From assembly GCF_017916275.1 (NCBI RefSeq), contig NZ_JAFMST010000015.1:1-64000 (forward strand): a stretch of DNA of 64,000 nt, written 5' to 3'. Both the position numbers and the translations under genes were made by a program. Positions 55,272 to 64,000 of this stretch are shown here, piece by piece. The stretch's first letter is position 1; every line of letters starts with the position of its first letter. This stretch comes from Rubellimicrobium arenae. Lineage in GTDB: Bacteria > Pseudomonadota > Alphaproteobacteria > Rhodobacterales > Rhodobacteraceae. Under the pieces are notes generated by a model. The model saw nothing but the letters and a program-made list of their open reading frames with translations, was not told the DNA's origin and did no database searches.

Positions 55272-55396
55272 TCTTATCGCGCTTGAGTAGCTTGGCGATG
55301 TCCTGACCGGATCCCGCAGACGGATCGGCAGGGGGGAGAGTAACAACATGCCGGCGAACCTCCCGGACGGGGGCCGATCGGCAGGGAGGAAGCACC

Positions 55397-56818
55397 GTGT
55401 TCATGCGCCATCTCGCCACGTCCTTCGTGGCCCTGGCCGTCGCCTCGCCGGCGATGGCCGATTTCTGGTCCGACGCCGGAGCCGCCTATCAGGGCGTCAC
55501 GATCCGCGGCGTGTCCGAAAGCACCCCGCCGTCCAACTACGTCCGCGACGTGCTCGCGCCCAAGTTCACCGAGGCGACCGGCATCCAGGTGGAGTTCGAG
55601 ACGACCTCCTGGGATCAGATGTACGACAAGGCGATCAAGGACATGGAAGCCGGGTCCGGCATCTATGACTTCGTCTACATCGAGCAGGACGCGATCTATT
55701 CCTACCTGTCGCGCGACTTCCTGGTCGACATGACCAAGATGATGGCGGAGAACCCCGCCCTCGTGAATCCGGAGTTCAGCTTCGACAACTTCACGAGCTT
55801 CATCGACTACTTCAAGAACGCCGACGGCGACGTGTTCGGCGTCCCGATGGAAGCCTTCATCAAGGTCTACCTTTACCGCAAGGACCTGTTCGAGAACCCC
55901 GAGATCAAGGCCTCCTTCCAGGAGAAGTACGGCTACGAGCTCGCCCCGGCCAAGACGTTCCAGCAATGGCACGACATCGCCGAGTTCTTCACCCAGTACG
56001 GCCTCGACAACGGCGAGGAGCTTTACGGCACCACCGTCCAGGCCGCCTCGGGCCACCCCGCATCCTGGTACGAGTTCTGGGAATCGATCGCGCCGCTCTA
56101 TGGCGTCTACAACTGGGGCATCAACCAGGACACCTGGACCGCCTCGGTGGAGCATGGCGGCCGGATGAACTCGCCCGAGGCCGTCGAGGCGCTGACCTTC
56201 TGGCTCGACCTCATCAAGTACGCCCCGCCCGAGGCGACCGCCTCGACCTGGGACGAGGTCGCGTCCTCCTTCGCCGCCGGCCGCGCGGCGCAGGGCCTCG
56301 TCTACGGCGAGAACGCCACCTGGATCGCCACCAACGCCGAGAAGTCCTCGGTCGTGGGCAATGTCGGCGTGGCCCTTCCCCCGACCGCCGAGGGCGTGAT
56401 GGAGGAAGCCCAGGCCGGCAACGGCTACATCGGCTACTATGACGGCGGCGCCTTCGGGATCCCGCATTCCTCCAAGAACAAGGAAGCGGCCCTGCTGTTC
56501 ATGGAATACATCGCGCAGCCCGAGGTCCAGGCCGACTGGGCCGAGGCCGGCGGCCGCATCGTGCTGAACAGCACCTACGACGATCCCAAGGTCCAGGAGA
56601 TCGACGCCAAGACCGACCACTACTTCACGCTGATGAAGGACAGCGGCGACCTCTTCGCCGGCGCTCCGCCCTACCCGTTCCACAACCAGGTCCGCGAGGC
56701 GACCGCGCCCTTCATCTACGAGGCCATCATCGGCAACCTCACGCCGCAGGAAGCCCTCGACAAGATGGCCGAGACCACCGAGACCGAGCTCAAGAACCTG
56801 GGCTACACGGCCAACTGA
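55397..56818 (+). CDS. Sugar/polyol ABC transporter substrate-binding protein
   Basis: 473 residues from GTG 55397, seven bases after GGGAGGA; ATG 55403 is an alternative. Signal peptide ends ASPAMA before [17 protein letters not shown]. Family 1 binding protein: [60 protein letters not shown] and [20 protein letters not shown]. First gene of a rightward operon running to 62554. Ligand probably a polyol or sugar, judged from the dehydrogenases downstream. Confidence 0.93.
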   Translation: MFMRHLATSFVALAVASPAMADFWSDAGAAYQGVTIRGVSESTPPSNYVRDVLAPKFTEATGIQVEFETTSWDQMYDKAIKDMEAGSGIYDFVYIEQDAIYSYLSRDFLVDMTKMMAENPALVNPEFSFDNFTSFIDYFKNADGDVFGVPMEAFIKVYLYRKDLFENPEIKASFQEKYGYELAPAKTFQQWHDIAEFFTQYGLDNGEELYGTTVQAASGHPASWYEFWESIAPLYGVYNWGINQDTWTASVEHGGRMNSPEAVEALTFWLDLIKYAPPEATASTWDEVASSFAAGRAAQGLVYGENATWIATNAEKSSVVGNVGVALPPTAEGVMEEAQAGNGYIGYYDGGAFGIPHSSKNKEAALLFMEYIAQPEVQADWAEAGGRIVLNSTYDDPKVQEIDAKTDHYFTLMKDSGDLFAGAPPYPFHNQVREATAPFIYEAIIGNLTPQEALDKMAETTETELKNLGYTAN

Positions 56819-56828
56819 CGCCGGATCG

Positions 56829-56854
56829 CCGGGGCGCGCCAGTCCGCGCCCCGG
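56829..56854 (+). other. Intercistronic hairpin between binding protein and permease
   Basis: CCGGGGCGCG (56829-56838) pairs perfectly with CGCGCCCCGG (56845-56854) around a CCAGTC hexaloop, ten bases after the binding-protein stop and 62 before the permease ATG. There is no T-run. Such hairpins in ABC operons stabilise the upstream message, which would raise binding protein over membrane subunits. Confidence 0.7.
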
Positions 56855-56916
56855 CCCCCAAGCCGGGCCCCGAGCCTCGGGCCAAGGCGCCCCACCTCCT
56901 CCGGGATCTCACCGAC

Positions 56917-57792
56917 ATGCGCTCCTCGACCACGGGCTGGCTGCTCCTGCTGCCGACCATCGTCATCCTTGTCTTCACCGGCGTGATGCCGTTCATCTAC
57001 GTGCTTCTCACGTCGTTCTTCGACTGGAACCTGTTCGCGGTGAACCCCGAGCCGCAATGGGCCGCGGCCAACAACTTCCGCCGGCTGGTCCATGACGCCG
57101 AGTTCCTCAAGTCGATCTGGCTCACGCTCAAGTTCACGCTCTATGTGCTCGTCAGCCAGGTGGCGATCGGCTTCGCGCTCGCGCGGCTGATGATGCGGGA
57201 CTTCCCGTTCAAGAAGTTCTTCCGCGCCGTCCACACGCTGCCGCTGATGATCGCCCCCATCGCCGTGGGCGCGACCTGGCGGCTGATGACGGTGCCGGGG
57301 CTAGGCCCCATCCCCTACTACCTGAAGAACTGGTTCGGCATCGACTACCGGCTTTCGATGTTCCCCGACCAGGCCTTCGCCTCCGTGGTCCTGATGGACA
57401 TCTGGCACTGGACGCCCTTCGTGACGCTGACGCTGCTGGCGGGCCTGTCGAACCTTCCGCAGGAGCCGGTCGAGCAGGCCCGGATCGACGGCGCCAACGA
57501 GGTCCAGATCTTCTGGGACATCATCCTGCCGGCCATGAAGCCGGTGCTGCTGACCACGATCTTCATCCGCATCATGGACGCCCTGCGCGTGGTCGACGAG
57601 GTCTGGATGCTGACCCAGGGCGGTCCCGGCGCCGAGACGCGCTTCATCGGCCTGCACATCTGGAAGATCGTCTTTCCCAAGACCGACTACGGCTATGGAT
57701 CGGCGATGTCGCTTCTGACCCTGTATCTCACCATCGTCATCTGCTGGCTGCTGTATGTCGCGATGACCGCCCGCAAGGAGCGCCCGCTATGA
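56917..57792 (+). CDS. Sugar ABC transporter permease, MalF type
   Basis: 291 residues, six membrane helices. [20 protein letters not shown] start, [20 protein letters not shown], and EAA loop [38 protein letters not shown] is typical of polyol/sugar CUT1 permeases. Coupled to the next permease by ATGA. Confidence 0.95.
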   Translation: MRSSTTGWLLLLPTIVILVFTGVMPFIYVLLTSFFDWNLFAVNPEPQWAAANNFRRLVHDAEFLKSIWLTLKFTLYVLVSQVAIGFALARLMMRDFPFKKFFRAVHTLPLMIAPIAVGATWRLMTVPGLGPIPYYLKNWFGIDYRLSMFPDQAFASVVLMDIWHWTPFVTLTLLAGLSNLPQEPVEQARIDGANEVQIFWDIILPAMKPVLLTTIFIRIMDALRVVDEVWMLTQGGPGAETRFIGLHIWKIVFPKTDYGYGSAMSLLTLYLTIVICWLLYVAMTARKERPL

Positions 57793-58634
57793 CCCGCGCC
57801 GGATCGAAGTGGATCACCTTCGCGCTCTGGGTGCTGTTCTCGCTCATGACCCTGGTGCCGATCTGGTGGATGTTCCTGGTGTCCGTGAAGCAGCGCGCGG
57901 ACCTGTTCGGGAAGCCGAGCTTCCTGCTGAACATCGGCCGGATGACCTGGGACAACTACGCCATCGTCATCACGAACCCGGCCTTCCAGAAGTACATGCT
58001 GAACTCGCTGATCGTCTCGACGGCGAACGCCGCGCTCGTGTGCGCGCTGGGGCTGCTGGCGGCCTATGCGATGTCGCGCTACCGGATGAAGGGCAAGGAC
58101 AACATCTTCTTCTGGGTGCTGACCAACCGGATGGCCCCGCCCGCCGCCTTCCTGCTGCCGCTCTACCTCCTGTTCACCGGGGTCTTCTCGGTCGGCGAAT
58201 GGTCGCTCTTCGACACGCGGATCGGGCTCATCCTGCTCTACTGCGTGCTGAACCTGCCCTTCGCCTTCTGGCTGCTGCAGGGGATCATCGACGGCATCCC
58301 GGCCGAGCTGGACGAGGCCGCCTATGTCGACGGCGCCTCGACCTGGCAGGTGCTGCGGACCGTCATCATCCCCCTGGCCGGCCCCGGGATCGCGGTGACG
58401 GGCATCCTGACCTGGGTCTTCGCCTGGAACGAGTACCTGTTCGCCTCCACCCTGACCTCGGTGAACGCCCGCACCATCACCACGGGCCTGGCCGAGTTCG
58501 TCACCGTCACGGGCACCAACTGGGGCCAGATGGCCGCCGTGGCGATGCTCACGCTGCTGCCCGCCGCGCTCGTGCTGGCGCTCGTGCAGAAGCACATCGT
58601 CGCCGGCCTCACCTTCGGAGCCGTCAAGGGATGA
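57789..58634 (+). CDS. Sugar ABC transporter permease, MalG type
   Basis: 281 residues, six membrane helices. [20 protein letters not shown] start, [20 protein letters not shown] (a string seen in polyol transporters), EAA loop [20 protein letters not shown] and C-terminal LTFGAVKG. Its stop overlaps the start of the 63-residue gene (ATGA). Confidence 0.95.
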   Translation: MTRAGSKWITFALWVLFSLMTLVPIWWMFLVSVKQRADLFGKPSFLLNIGRMTWDNYAIVITNPAFQKYMLNSLIVSTANAALVCALGLLAAYAMSRYRMKGKDNIFFWVLTNRMAPPAAFLLPLYLLFTGVFSVGEWSLFDTRIGLILLYCVLNLPFAFWLLQGIIDGIPAELDEAAYVDGASTWQVLRTVIIPLAGPGIAVTGILTWVFAWNEYLFASTLTSVNARTITTGLAEFVTVTGTNWGQMAAVAMLTLLPAALVLALVQKHIVAGLTFGAVKG

Positions 58635-58822
58635 TCGCCATGCCCGACCGCCGGGGCTTCCTGCCCATCCGCACCAATGCCTTCGACCGCGTCTTCATCT
58701 CGGTCGTGCTGTTCGTCGCCATCCATCTCCTGTGGATGCGCTTCCTGGAACCCACCCTGCCCCTCTGGATCGCGACGGTGCTGTCCGTGATCCTGGGCGC
58801 GGTGATCGTGAGAAGGGGATAG
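58631..58822 (+). CDS. Small membrane protein in the ABC operon
   Basis: 63 residues, too small to be classed by family here. After a short basic N-terminus ([20 protein letters not shown]) come two hydrophobic stretches, [15 protein letters not shown] and [16 protein letters not shown], ending in RRG. It starts inside the permease stop codon and is followed four bases later by the ATPase gene, so it is part of the operon. A second in-frame ATG at 58640 is possible. Perhaps an accessory subunit of the transporter; function unknown. Confidence 0.75.
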   Translation: MIAMPDRRGFLPIRTNAFDRVFISVVLFVAIHLLWMRFLEPTLPLWIATVLSVILGAVIVRRG

Positions 58823-58826
58823 TTCC

Positions 58827-59900
58827 TTGGCCTCCGTCACGCTGCAATCCGTCCGCAAGAACTGGGGGTCCTTCGAGGCGCTCAAGTCGCTCGACCTCCA
58901 TATCCCGGACGGCGAATTCCTGGTGCTCCTCGGCCCGTCGGGCTGCGGCAAGTCCACCACCATGCGCATCATCGCCGGCCTGGAGGAGGTGACCTCCGGC
59001 AAGCTCCTGTTCGGGCAGGAGGACGTGACGAACGTCCACCCCCGCCGCCGCAACGTGGCGATGGTGTTCCAGAACTACGCGCTCTACCCCCACATGACGG
59101 TGGCCGAGAACATCGGCTACCCTCTGAAGGTGACGCGCGTCGACAAGGCCAAGGCGCGCGAGCAGGTCCTTGACGCCGCGCGGAAGGTGGACCTCACCGA
59201 TTATCTCCAGCGGCTGCCCAAGGACCTTTCGGGCGGACAGCGGCAGCGGGTCGCCCTGGCCCGCGCCCTGGTGCGCGACCCCAAGGTGTTCCTGCTGGAC
59301 GAGCCCCTCTCCAACCTCGACGCCAAGCTCCGCGTGGCGATGCGGGCCGAGATCAAGCACCTCCAGCGCACGATCGGCGTGACGATGATCTACGTCACCC
59401 ACGACCAGATCGAGGCCATGACGCTGGCCGACCGGATCGTGCTGATGAACAAGGGGGCCATCCAGCAGATCGGCACCCCGGACGAGATCTACGACGATCC
59501 GGCGAACCTCTTCGTCGCGGGCTTCATCGGCTCGCCCCCCATGAACTTCGTCACCGGCGAGGTGGTGGACGGCGTGTTCCGCGCGCCGGGCGTGACCGTC
59601 CCCGGATCGCCCGGCCGCGGCCCCGCGACCCTGGGCTTCCGGGCCGAGGACGTCACGCTGGCCCCCGCCGGCGCCTTCCAGGGCACCGTTTTCGAGGTTG
59701 AGCCCACCGGCGAGGCCACATACCTTGTCGTCGAGGTCGGGGGGGCCCGCGCCATGCTGAGGACGGACAAGAAGCACCGTCCCGCCATCGGCTCGCCCGT
59801 CGCCTTCGATGTGCCCGCGTCCCAGTGCCTCTTCTTCAACCCGGCCGACGGCCTTCGCATCCGCCGTCCCGTCCCGCATCTGCAGCAGGTGACCGCATGA
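58827..59900 (+). CDS. Sugar ABC transporter ATP-binding protein, MalK/UgpC type
   Basis: 357 residues. Walker A GPSGCGKST, VFQNYALYPHMTVAENIGY, signature [24 protein letters not shown] and YVTHDQIEAMTLAD, followed by a TOBE regulatory domain (ATLGFRAEDVTLAPAGAFQG). The start codon is TTG, four bases after the previous stop, since no ATG precedes the conserved N-terminus ASVTLQSVRKNWGSFEAL. Coupled to the dehydrogenase gene by ATGA. Confidence 0.95.
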   Translation: MASVTLQSVRKNWGSFEALKSLDLHIPDGEFLVLLGPSGCGKSTTMRIIAGLEEVTSGKLLFGQEDVTNVHPRRRNVAMVFQNYALYPHMTVAENIGYPLKVTRVDKAKAREQVLDAARKVDLTDYLQRLPKDLSGGQRQRVALARALVRDPKVFLLDEPLSNLDAKLRVAMRAEIKHLQRTIGVTMIYVTHDQIEAMTLADRIVLMNKGAIQQIGTPDEIYDDPANLFVAGFIGSPPMNFVTGEVVDGVFRAPGVTVPGSPGRGPATLGFRAEDVTLAPAGAFQGTVFEVEPTGEATYLVVEVGGARAMLRTDKKHRPAIGSPVAFDVPASQCLFFNPADGLRIRRPVPHLQQVTA

Positions 59901-61012
59901 ACATCCAGACTTCCCCCGCGACCGACGCTTCGGTCATCCCGGACACGATGAAGGCGGTGGTCTGCCATGGCCCGCGCGACTACCGCCTGGAGGAGCTGCC
60001 CGTGCCCAAGCCCGGGCCCGGCGAGGTGCTGGTGCGGGTCATCCTGGCCGGGGTCTGCGCCTCGGACGGCAAGTGCTACGACGGCGCGCCCAAGATCTGG
60101 GGCAGCAACGACGGCCAGGGCCGCTACATCGAGCCCCCCATCACCGTGGGCCACGAGTTCGTGGCGCAGGTCGTGGCCTTCGGCGAGGGCGCGGAGGGCC
60201 GCGACGGCCTCAAGATCGGCGACCATGTCTGCTCCGAACAGATCGTGCCCTGCGGCGACTGCCTGTACTGCAAGGAAGGGCTCTACTGGCTCTGCGAGCC
60301 GCACGACATCTACGGCTTCCACCAGCGGACGCCCGGCTCCTGGGCGGAATACATGGTCTTCCCGAAGAAGGCGCTGAACTACAAGCTGCCCGAAGGCATG
60401 GACCCCGAGCACGGCGTGTTCGTGGAGCCGCTGGGCTGCGCCGTCCATACCGTCAACCGGGCCGAGATCCGCTTCAACGACGTGGTGGTGATCGCGGGCT
60501 GCGGGTCCCTGGGCCTTGGCATGGTCGCGGCCGCGCGGATGAAGAGCCCGAAGATGCTGATCGCGCTCGACCTCCACCCGGCCCGGCTGGAGCTGGCGCG
60601 GAAGTGCGGCGCCGACCTCACCATCAACCCGCGCGACGAGGACGCGGTGTCGAAGGTGAAGGAGCTGACCGGCGGCTACGGCTGCGACGTCTACATCGAG
60701 GCGACCGGCGCCCCCCGCGCGGTGACGCAAGGCCTCGACATGATCCGCAAGCGCGGCCGCTTCATCGAGTTCTCGGTTTTCCGCGAGCTGGTGACCGCCG
60801 ACTGGTCGATCATCGGCGACACCAAGGAGCTCGACATCAAGGGCGTGCACCTCAGCCCCCATGCCTACGAGACCGCAATCCGCATGATCGCGGAAGGGCG
60901 CTTGCCGATGGACGAGATCATCAGCCACAAACTGCCCCTCGAGGAGTTCGAGAAGGGGATCCAGATGGTGATCGACGGCTCGGCCTCGCTCAAGGTGACG
61001 CTGCGGCCCTGA
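59897..61012 (+). CDS. Zinc-dependent alcohol/polyol dehydrogenase
   Basis: 371 residues, medium-chain dehydrogenase. Catalytic zinc site Cys in GVCASDGKCYDG and GHEFVAQV; structural zinc Cys in VPCGDCLYCKEGLYWLCEP; NAD motif AGCGSLGLGMVAAA. The sequence resembles proteins named erythritol/L-threitol dehydrogenase, but substrate assignment is tentative. It belongs to the polyol operon and probably oxidises the imported polyol. Confidence 0.9.
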   Translation: MNIQTSPATDASVIPDTMKAVVCHGPRDYRLEELPVPKPGPGEVLVRVILAGVCASDGKCYDGAPKIWGSNDGQGRYIEPPITVGHEFVAQVVAFGEGAEGRDGLKIGDHVCSEQIVPCGDCLYCKEGLYWLCEPHDIYGFHQRTPGSWAEYMVFPKKALNYKLPEGMDPEHGVFVEPLGCAVHTVNRAEIRFNDVVVIAGCGSLGLGMVAAARMKSPKMLIALDLHPARLELARKCGADLTINPRDEDAVSKVKELTGGYGCDVYIEATGAPRAVTQGLDMIRKRGRFIEFSVFRELVTADWSIIGDTKELDIKGVHLSPHAYETAIRMIAEGRLPMDEIISHKLPLEEFEKGIQMVIDGSASLKVTLRP

Positions 61013-61037
61013 TGGGCGCAGCCAAGGGAGGACTGGA

Positions 61038-61799
61038 ATGATCATCGAACGCTTCCGCGCGGACGGAAAGGTGGCGCTGGTGACGGGCGGCACGCGGGGC
61101 ATTGGCCTCGCCATCGCCCGCGCCCTGGCCGAGGCCGGCGCGCGCGTCATCATCTCGGCCCGGACCGATCCGGGCGGCACCGAGTCGCTGCGGGCGGACG
61201 GGCACGAGGTCGAGTATCGCCCCGCGGACCTGCTCGAGCACGGCGCGGCCGAGGCTCTGGTCTCGGGGGTGATCCGGGACTTCGGGCGGCTCGACATCCT
61301 GGTGAACAACGCGGGCGTGGCGGACCACGGCGCGACCGAGGATTTCGACGACGACCGCCTCAGCCGGCTCATGGGCGTCAACTTCGATTCGGTGTTCCGC
61401 GCCTGCCGCGCCGCCATCCACCCGATGCGGGCGCAGGGCGGCGGCGTGATGCTGAACATCGGCTCGATCTCGGGGCTCATCAGCAACATCCCGCAGAAGC
61501 AGGCGGCCTACAACGCCTCGAAGGCGGCGGTGCACATGCTGTCGAAGAGCCTGGCCAGCGACCTGGCCGAGGACAACATCCGCGTCAACGCGATCGCGCC
61601 GGGCTACATCACCACGGCCATGACCGAGGGAGGCTTCGCCAACCCGGAATGGGCGCGGGTCTGGACCGACATGACCCCCATGCGCCGACCCGGCACCGTG
61701 GAGGAGATCGCCGCGCTCGCGCTGTTCCTGTGCACGGACGCGTCCAGCTACATGACGGGCAGCGTCGTCACGATCGACGGCGGCTACACCCTCCGCTGA
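61038..61799 (+). CDS. Short-chain dehydrogenase/reductase 1
   Basis: 253 residues. Cofactor motif TGGTRGIGLA, NNAG in ILVNNAGVADHG, catalytic Ser in IGSISG and YNASK. A FabG/polyol-dehydrogenase-like classical SDR ending in VVTIDGGYTLR. GGAGG upstream, 25 bases after the zinc dehydrogenase. Likely a second oxidation or reduction step of the same sugar pathway. Confidence 0.92.
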   Translation: MIIERFRADGKVALVTGGTRGIGLAIARALAEAGARVIISARTDPGGTESLRADGHEVEYRPADLLEHGAAEALVSGVIRDFGRLDILVNNAGVADHGATEDFDDDRLSRLMGVNFDSVFRACRAAIHPMRAQGGGVMLNIGSISGLISNIPQKQAAYNASKAAVHMLSKSLASDLAEDNIRVNAIAPGYITTAMTEGGFANPEWARVWTDMTPMRRPGTVEEIAALALFLCTDASSYMTGSVVTIDGGYTLR

Positions 61800-61810
61800 G
61801 GACGCCGGAC

Positions 61811-62554
61811 ATGGCATCCAACGGCGCCCTTGCGGGTCGGGTCGCGCTGGTGACCGGCGCGGCCGGAGGGATCGGGGGCGCCATCGCGCGCCGGTTCGCG
61901 GGGGCCGGCGCTCGGCTGGCCCTCGTGGACCGGGACGGGACCGGCGATCTGGCCGCCGACCTGGGTCCCGGCCACATGCCGGTCCGCGTCGACCTGTCCG
62001 ACCCGGACGCCATCGCCGCCGCCGTAACCGGCGTCGGCGAGCGGCTCGGCGGGATCGACATCCTGGTGAACAACGCGGGGCTGGGCCATGTCGCGCCCGC
62101 CGAGGAGGTCCGGCTCGAGGACTGGGACCGCGTCATGGCGGTGAACCTGCGCGCGCCCTGGCTCATGGCCCGGGCCGCCTTCCCGTTCCTCAGGGTCTCG
62201 GGCCGGGGCCGCGTGATCAACATGGCCTCGCAGGCCGGCGTGATCGGCCTTCAGGACCACGCCCTTTACGGCGCGAGCAAGGCCGGGCTGATCGGGCTGA
62301 ACATGGTCCTGGCGGTGGAATGGGGCCGCTTCGGCATCACGTCCAACTGCATCTCGCCCACGGTGGTCGAGACGCCGCTCGCCATTGCCGGCTGGTCCGG
62401 CGAAAAGGGCGAGCGCGCCCGGGCCGAGATCCCCGTGGGCCGCTTTGCCCGCCCGGACGAGATCGCGGCCGCGGCGCTGTATCTTGCCGGGGATGACGCC
62501 GCGATGGTCAACGGCGCCAACCTGCGGGTCGACGGCGGCTACACGATCCGCTGA
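61811..62554 (+). CDS. Short-chain dehydrogenase/reductase 2
   Basis: 247 residues. TGAAGGIGGA, NNAGLGH, MASQAGVIGLQDHALYGASK with the Tyr-xxx-Lys, and a GYTIR end. Sequence of the GolD/D-threitol-type group of polyol SDRs, by resemblance only. Eleven bases after SDR 1. The last 16 bases overlap the end of the converging PfkB kinase gene. Confidence 0.92.
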   Translation: MASNGALAGRVALVTGAAGGIGGAIARRFAGAGARLALVDRDGTGDLAADLGPGHMPVRVDLSDPDAIAAAVTGVGERLGGIDILVNNAGLGHVAPAEEVRLEDWDRVMAVNLRAPWLMARAAFPFLRVSGRGRVINMASQAGVIGLQDHALYGASKAGLIGLNMVLAVEWGRFGITSNCISPTVVETPLAIAGWSGEKGERARAEIPVGRFARPDEIAAAALYLAGDDAAMVNGANLRVDGGYTIR

Positions 62555-63483
62555 TCCCGGAGGAACGCGTCGATGCGCGCGGGATCCGACGCGCCCTCCA
62601 TGGGGCCGAGCCGGGTGACCGCCATCGCGCCCGCCGCATTGGCCCGGAGCAGCGCCTCGCGCGGGGGGAGGCCGGCGAACCAGCCCGCCAGGAACGTCGC
62701 CCCAAACGTGTCGCCCGCGCCGGTCGGGTCCACCTCCTCGACCGCGAAGCCCGGGGCGGCGACGTCGGCCTCGGGCGAGACATAGCGCGAGCCCCGGGCC
62801 CCCAGCTTGAGCACGACCGCGCGGATGCCCCGGCCGAACAGGACCGGAAGCGCCGCCGTGTCGTCCGGAGCGCCGGCGAACATGGCCGCCTCGCCTTCGC
62901 TTGGAAGGAACAGGTCGGTCAGGCCCAGCACGCGGTCCAGCGTGGCCCGCATGTCGCCATGGCCCAGGATCTCGGGGCGGATGTTCGGATCGAACGAGAT
63001 GGTGCCGCCGGACCGGCGGATCCGCTCGGCCGCGTCGAGAACCAGCTCCACGATGGCCGGCGTCGACAGGGACGACCCCATCACATGCAGATGCGTGGCG
63101 CCCTCGACGGCCCTGTCGGACGAGGAGGACCGGTCCAGCCGCCCCGAGGCGCTGTCGGCGATGTTGAAGACGAAGTCCCGGCCGCCCTCGGGCCGGTAGC
63201 GCACGAAGGCGCTGCCGGTCACGGCGGTCGGATGCACCCGGATCGCCGTCGTATCCACGCCCGCCTGGCCCAGCCGGTCGAGGTTGAGACGGCCGAAGTC
63301 GTCGTCCCCCACGCAGGCGATCATCGCCGTCGGCACCCCCTGCCGGGCCAGCTGGTCCGCGAAGATCGCAGGCGCGCCCGACGGGAACGGCCCCCGAAGG
63401 TCGAGCGGCTCGCGGAAGCCATGCCCGGGCTTCGTGGCCATGATCTCGACAAGGATCTCGCCGATCACGAGGACGCGCGTCAT
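62539..63483 (-). CDS. PfkB-family sugar kinase
   Basis: 314 residues. Ribokinase fold: VLVIGEILVEIMA start, GAPAIFADQLARQGVPTAMI, FDPNIRPEIL, and DPTGAGDTFGATFLAGW with the catalytic Asp of GAGD. Substrate may be the ketose or keto-polyol made by the neighbouring dehydrogenases. Transcribed towards the operon, with GGATGGAG before ATG 63483. Confidence 0.92.
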   Translation of the reverse strand: MTRVLVIGEILVEIMATKPGHGFREPLDLRGPFPSGAPAIFADQLARQGVPTAMIACVGDDDFGRLNLDRLGQAGVDTTAIRVHPTAVTGSAFVRYRPEGGRDFVFNIADSASGRLDRSSSSDRAVEGATHLHVMGSSLSTPAIVELVLDAAERIRRSGGTISFDPNIRPEILGHGDMRATLDRVLGLTDLFLPSEGEAAMFAGAPDDTAALPVLFGRGIRAVVLKLGARGSRYVSPEADVAAPGFAVEEVDPTGAGDTFGATFLAGWFAGLPPREALLRANAAGAMAVTRLGPMEGASDPARIDAFLRDQRIV

Positions 63484-63802
63484 GACTCCATCCCCGCCGC
63501 CGTTCCCGCGCCCCGCCCCCGCCAGTCGACCTGCTGTCCCGCATGGCCGGAGACCCGTCTGATCGCCGTCGACATGCCTGCCCTCCCCCCAGTCTGTCCT
63601 GGGTCCTTGGCTAGAGCAGGAGCCGCTTCGAGGTCCAGCCGCAGCCAGGCCGGAGAATCCAACTTGTGCGGCGAACGGGCGGGAATGGCACCATGCCGGA
63701 CCCGTGTTCCTGTTCGACGCGACCCCGGGTCCGCCCTACATGGATCGCTGCGCCTGGACCCCACCGGCGCGTCCCGTCCTTGTGGTTCGTGACCTAGACC
63801 TC
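63484..63802. other. Divergent intergenic region
   Basis: About 320 bases between the leftward kinase and the rightward KaiC-like gene. Frames across it translate to low-complexity sequence. It must contain both promoters; no operator or hairpin stands out. Confidence 0.4.
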
Positions 63803-64000
63803 ATGCAAGAGAAGATCCCGCGAATGCAGGACGACACTCCTTCCGCCCTGGCTTCCAGCGGCATCGCCGGGCTCGACGCCGTCCTGGGCGGCGGCCTGAC
63901 CCCCGAGCGGCTCTACCTCGTGGAAGGCACGCCGGGCACGGGCAAGACGACGCTGGGCCTTGGCTTCCTTCTGGCCGGGGCCGAGCTCGGCGAGCCCACG
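63803..64000 (+). CDS. KaiC/RadA-like RecA-fold ATPase, 5' part
   Basis: The first 66 residues only, cut by the window edge. SSGIAGLDAVLGGGLTPERL followed by LYLVEGTPGTGKTTLGLGFL is the standard start of a KaiC domain, with Walker A GTPGTGKT. ATG 63803 and ATG 63824 are both in frame; the second has GAGAAG upstream and is the better start. Bacterial KaiC-like proteins outside cyanobacteria often sit beside histidine kinases. Confidence 0.85.
   Translation, partial: MQEKIPRMQDDTPSALASSGIAGLDAVLGGGLTPERLYLVEGTPGTGKTTLGLGFLLAGAELGEPT

Overview
The window looks like a chromosome segment of a very GC-rich (by eye about 70% G+C) alphaproteobacterium of the Rhodobacteraceae/Paracoccaceae type. The basis is the petABC (fbcFBC) operon with a Rhodobacter-like cytochrome c1, the many short-gap or ATGA/TGATG-overlapping operons of ABC uptake systems, and a SorC-controlled polyol-type operon. 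The genus is not determined. No rRNA, CRISPR array, transposase or phage gene is visible.

Layout. 1-2070 is a decayed patch: a 30-bp direct repeat, a 5'-truncated AbrB-type membrane protein, an intact small cupin gene and a broken aldehyde dehydrogenase. Two tRNA-Lys genes (TTT and CTT) follow. 2607-9345 holds housekeeping genes: dapF-mtaB, a glutathione transferase, an outer-membrane barrel protein on the minus strand, and petABC closed by a good terminator. 9454-12797 is thiBPQ under a TPP riboswitch whose expression platform can hide the thiB ribosome binding site. Then come an aldo/keto reductase and an NAD(P)H oxidoreductase.

14574-23615 is a carbohydrate island built from two converging operons. 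The plus strand carries an ABC ATPase, a 2-hydroxyacid dehydrogenase, a GH4 glycosidase and a cupin-like protein. The minus strand carries the binding protein, two permeases, an orphan 116-residue protein and two paralogous NodB-fold proteins that lack the usual motif-1 aspartates. A four-PAS hybrid histidine kinase (23746-26634) lies just upstream of the minus operon.

27750-39362 is a quaternary-amine catabolic island flanked by two sugar-nucleotide epimerase genes. It has a GlxA/AraC regulator divergent from a BKACE cleavage enzyme, a carnitine dehydrogenase-thioesterase fusion, an acyl-CoA dehydrogenase, an NDP-forming acyl-CoA synthetase and a crotonase. A non-pyrrolysine MttB-family methyltransferase and a dimethylglycine dehydrogenase-like flavoprotein follow on the other strand. 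Together they suggest carnitine to glycine betaine and on to dimethylglycine or sarcosine.

40628-48433 is an amide-responsive operon transcribed leftwards: amiC, amiR (ANTAR), two Dpp-type permeases, a binding protein, an acetamidase/formamidase and a fused double ATPase. A terminator-like hairpin sits in the amiC leader. 48735-53328 is a redox trio: catalase-like protein, PQQ-type sugar dehydrogenase and a YdeP-type molybdopterin oxidoreductase. 53479-63483 is a polyol/sugar operon with a SorC regulator, a HAD phosphatase, an ABC transporter including a 63-residue membrane protein, a zinc alcohol dehydrogenase, two SDRs and a convergent PfkB kinase. The right edge cuts a KaiC/RadA-like ATPase gene.
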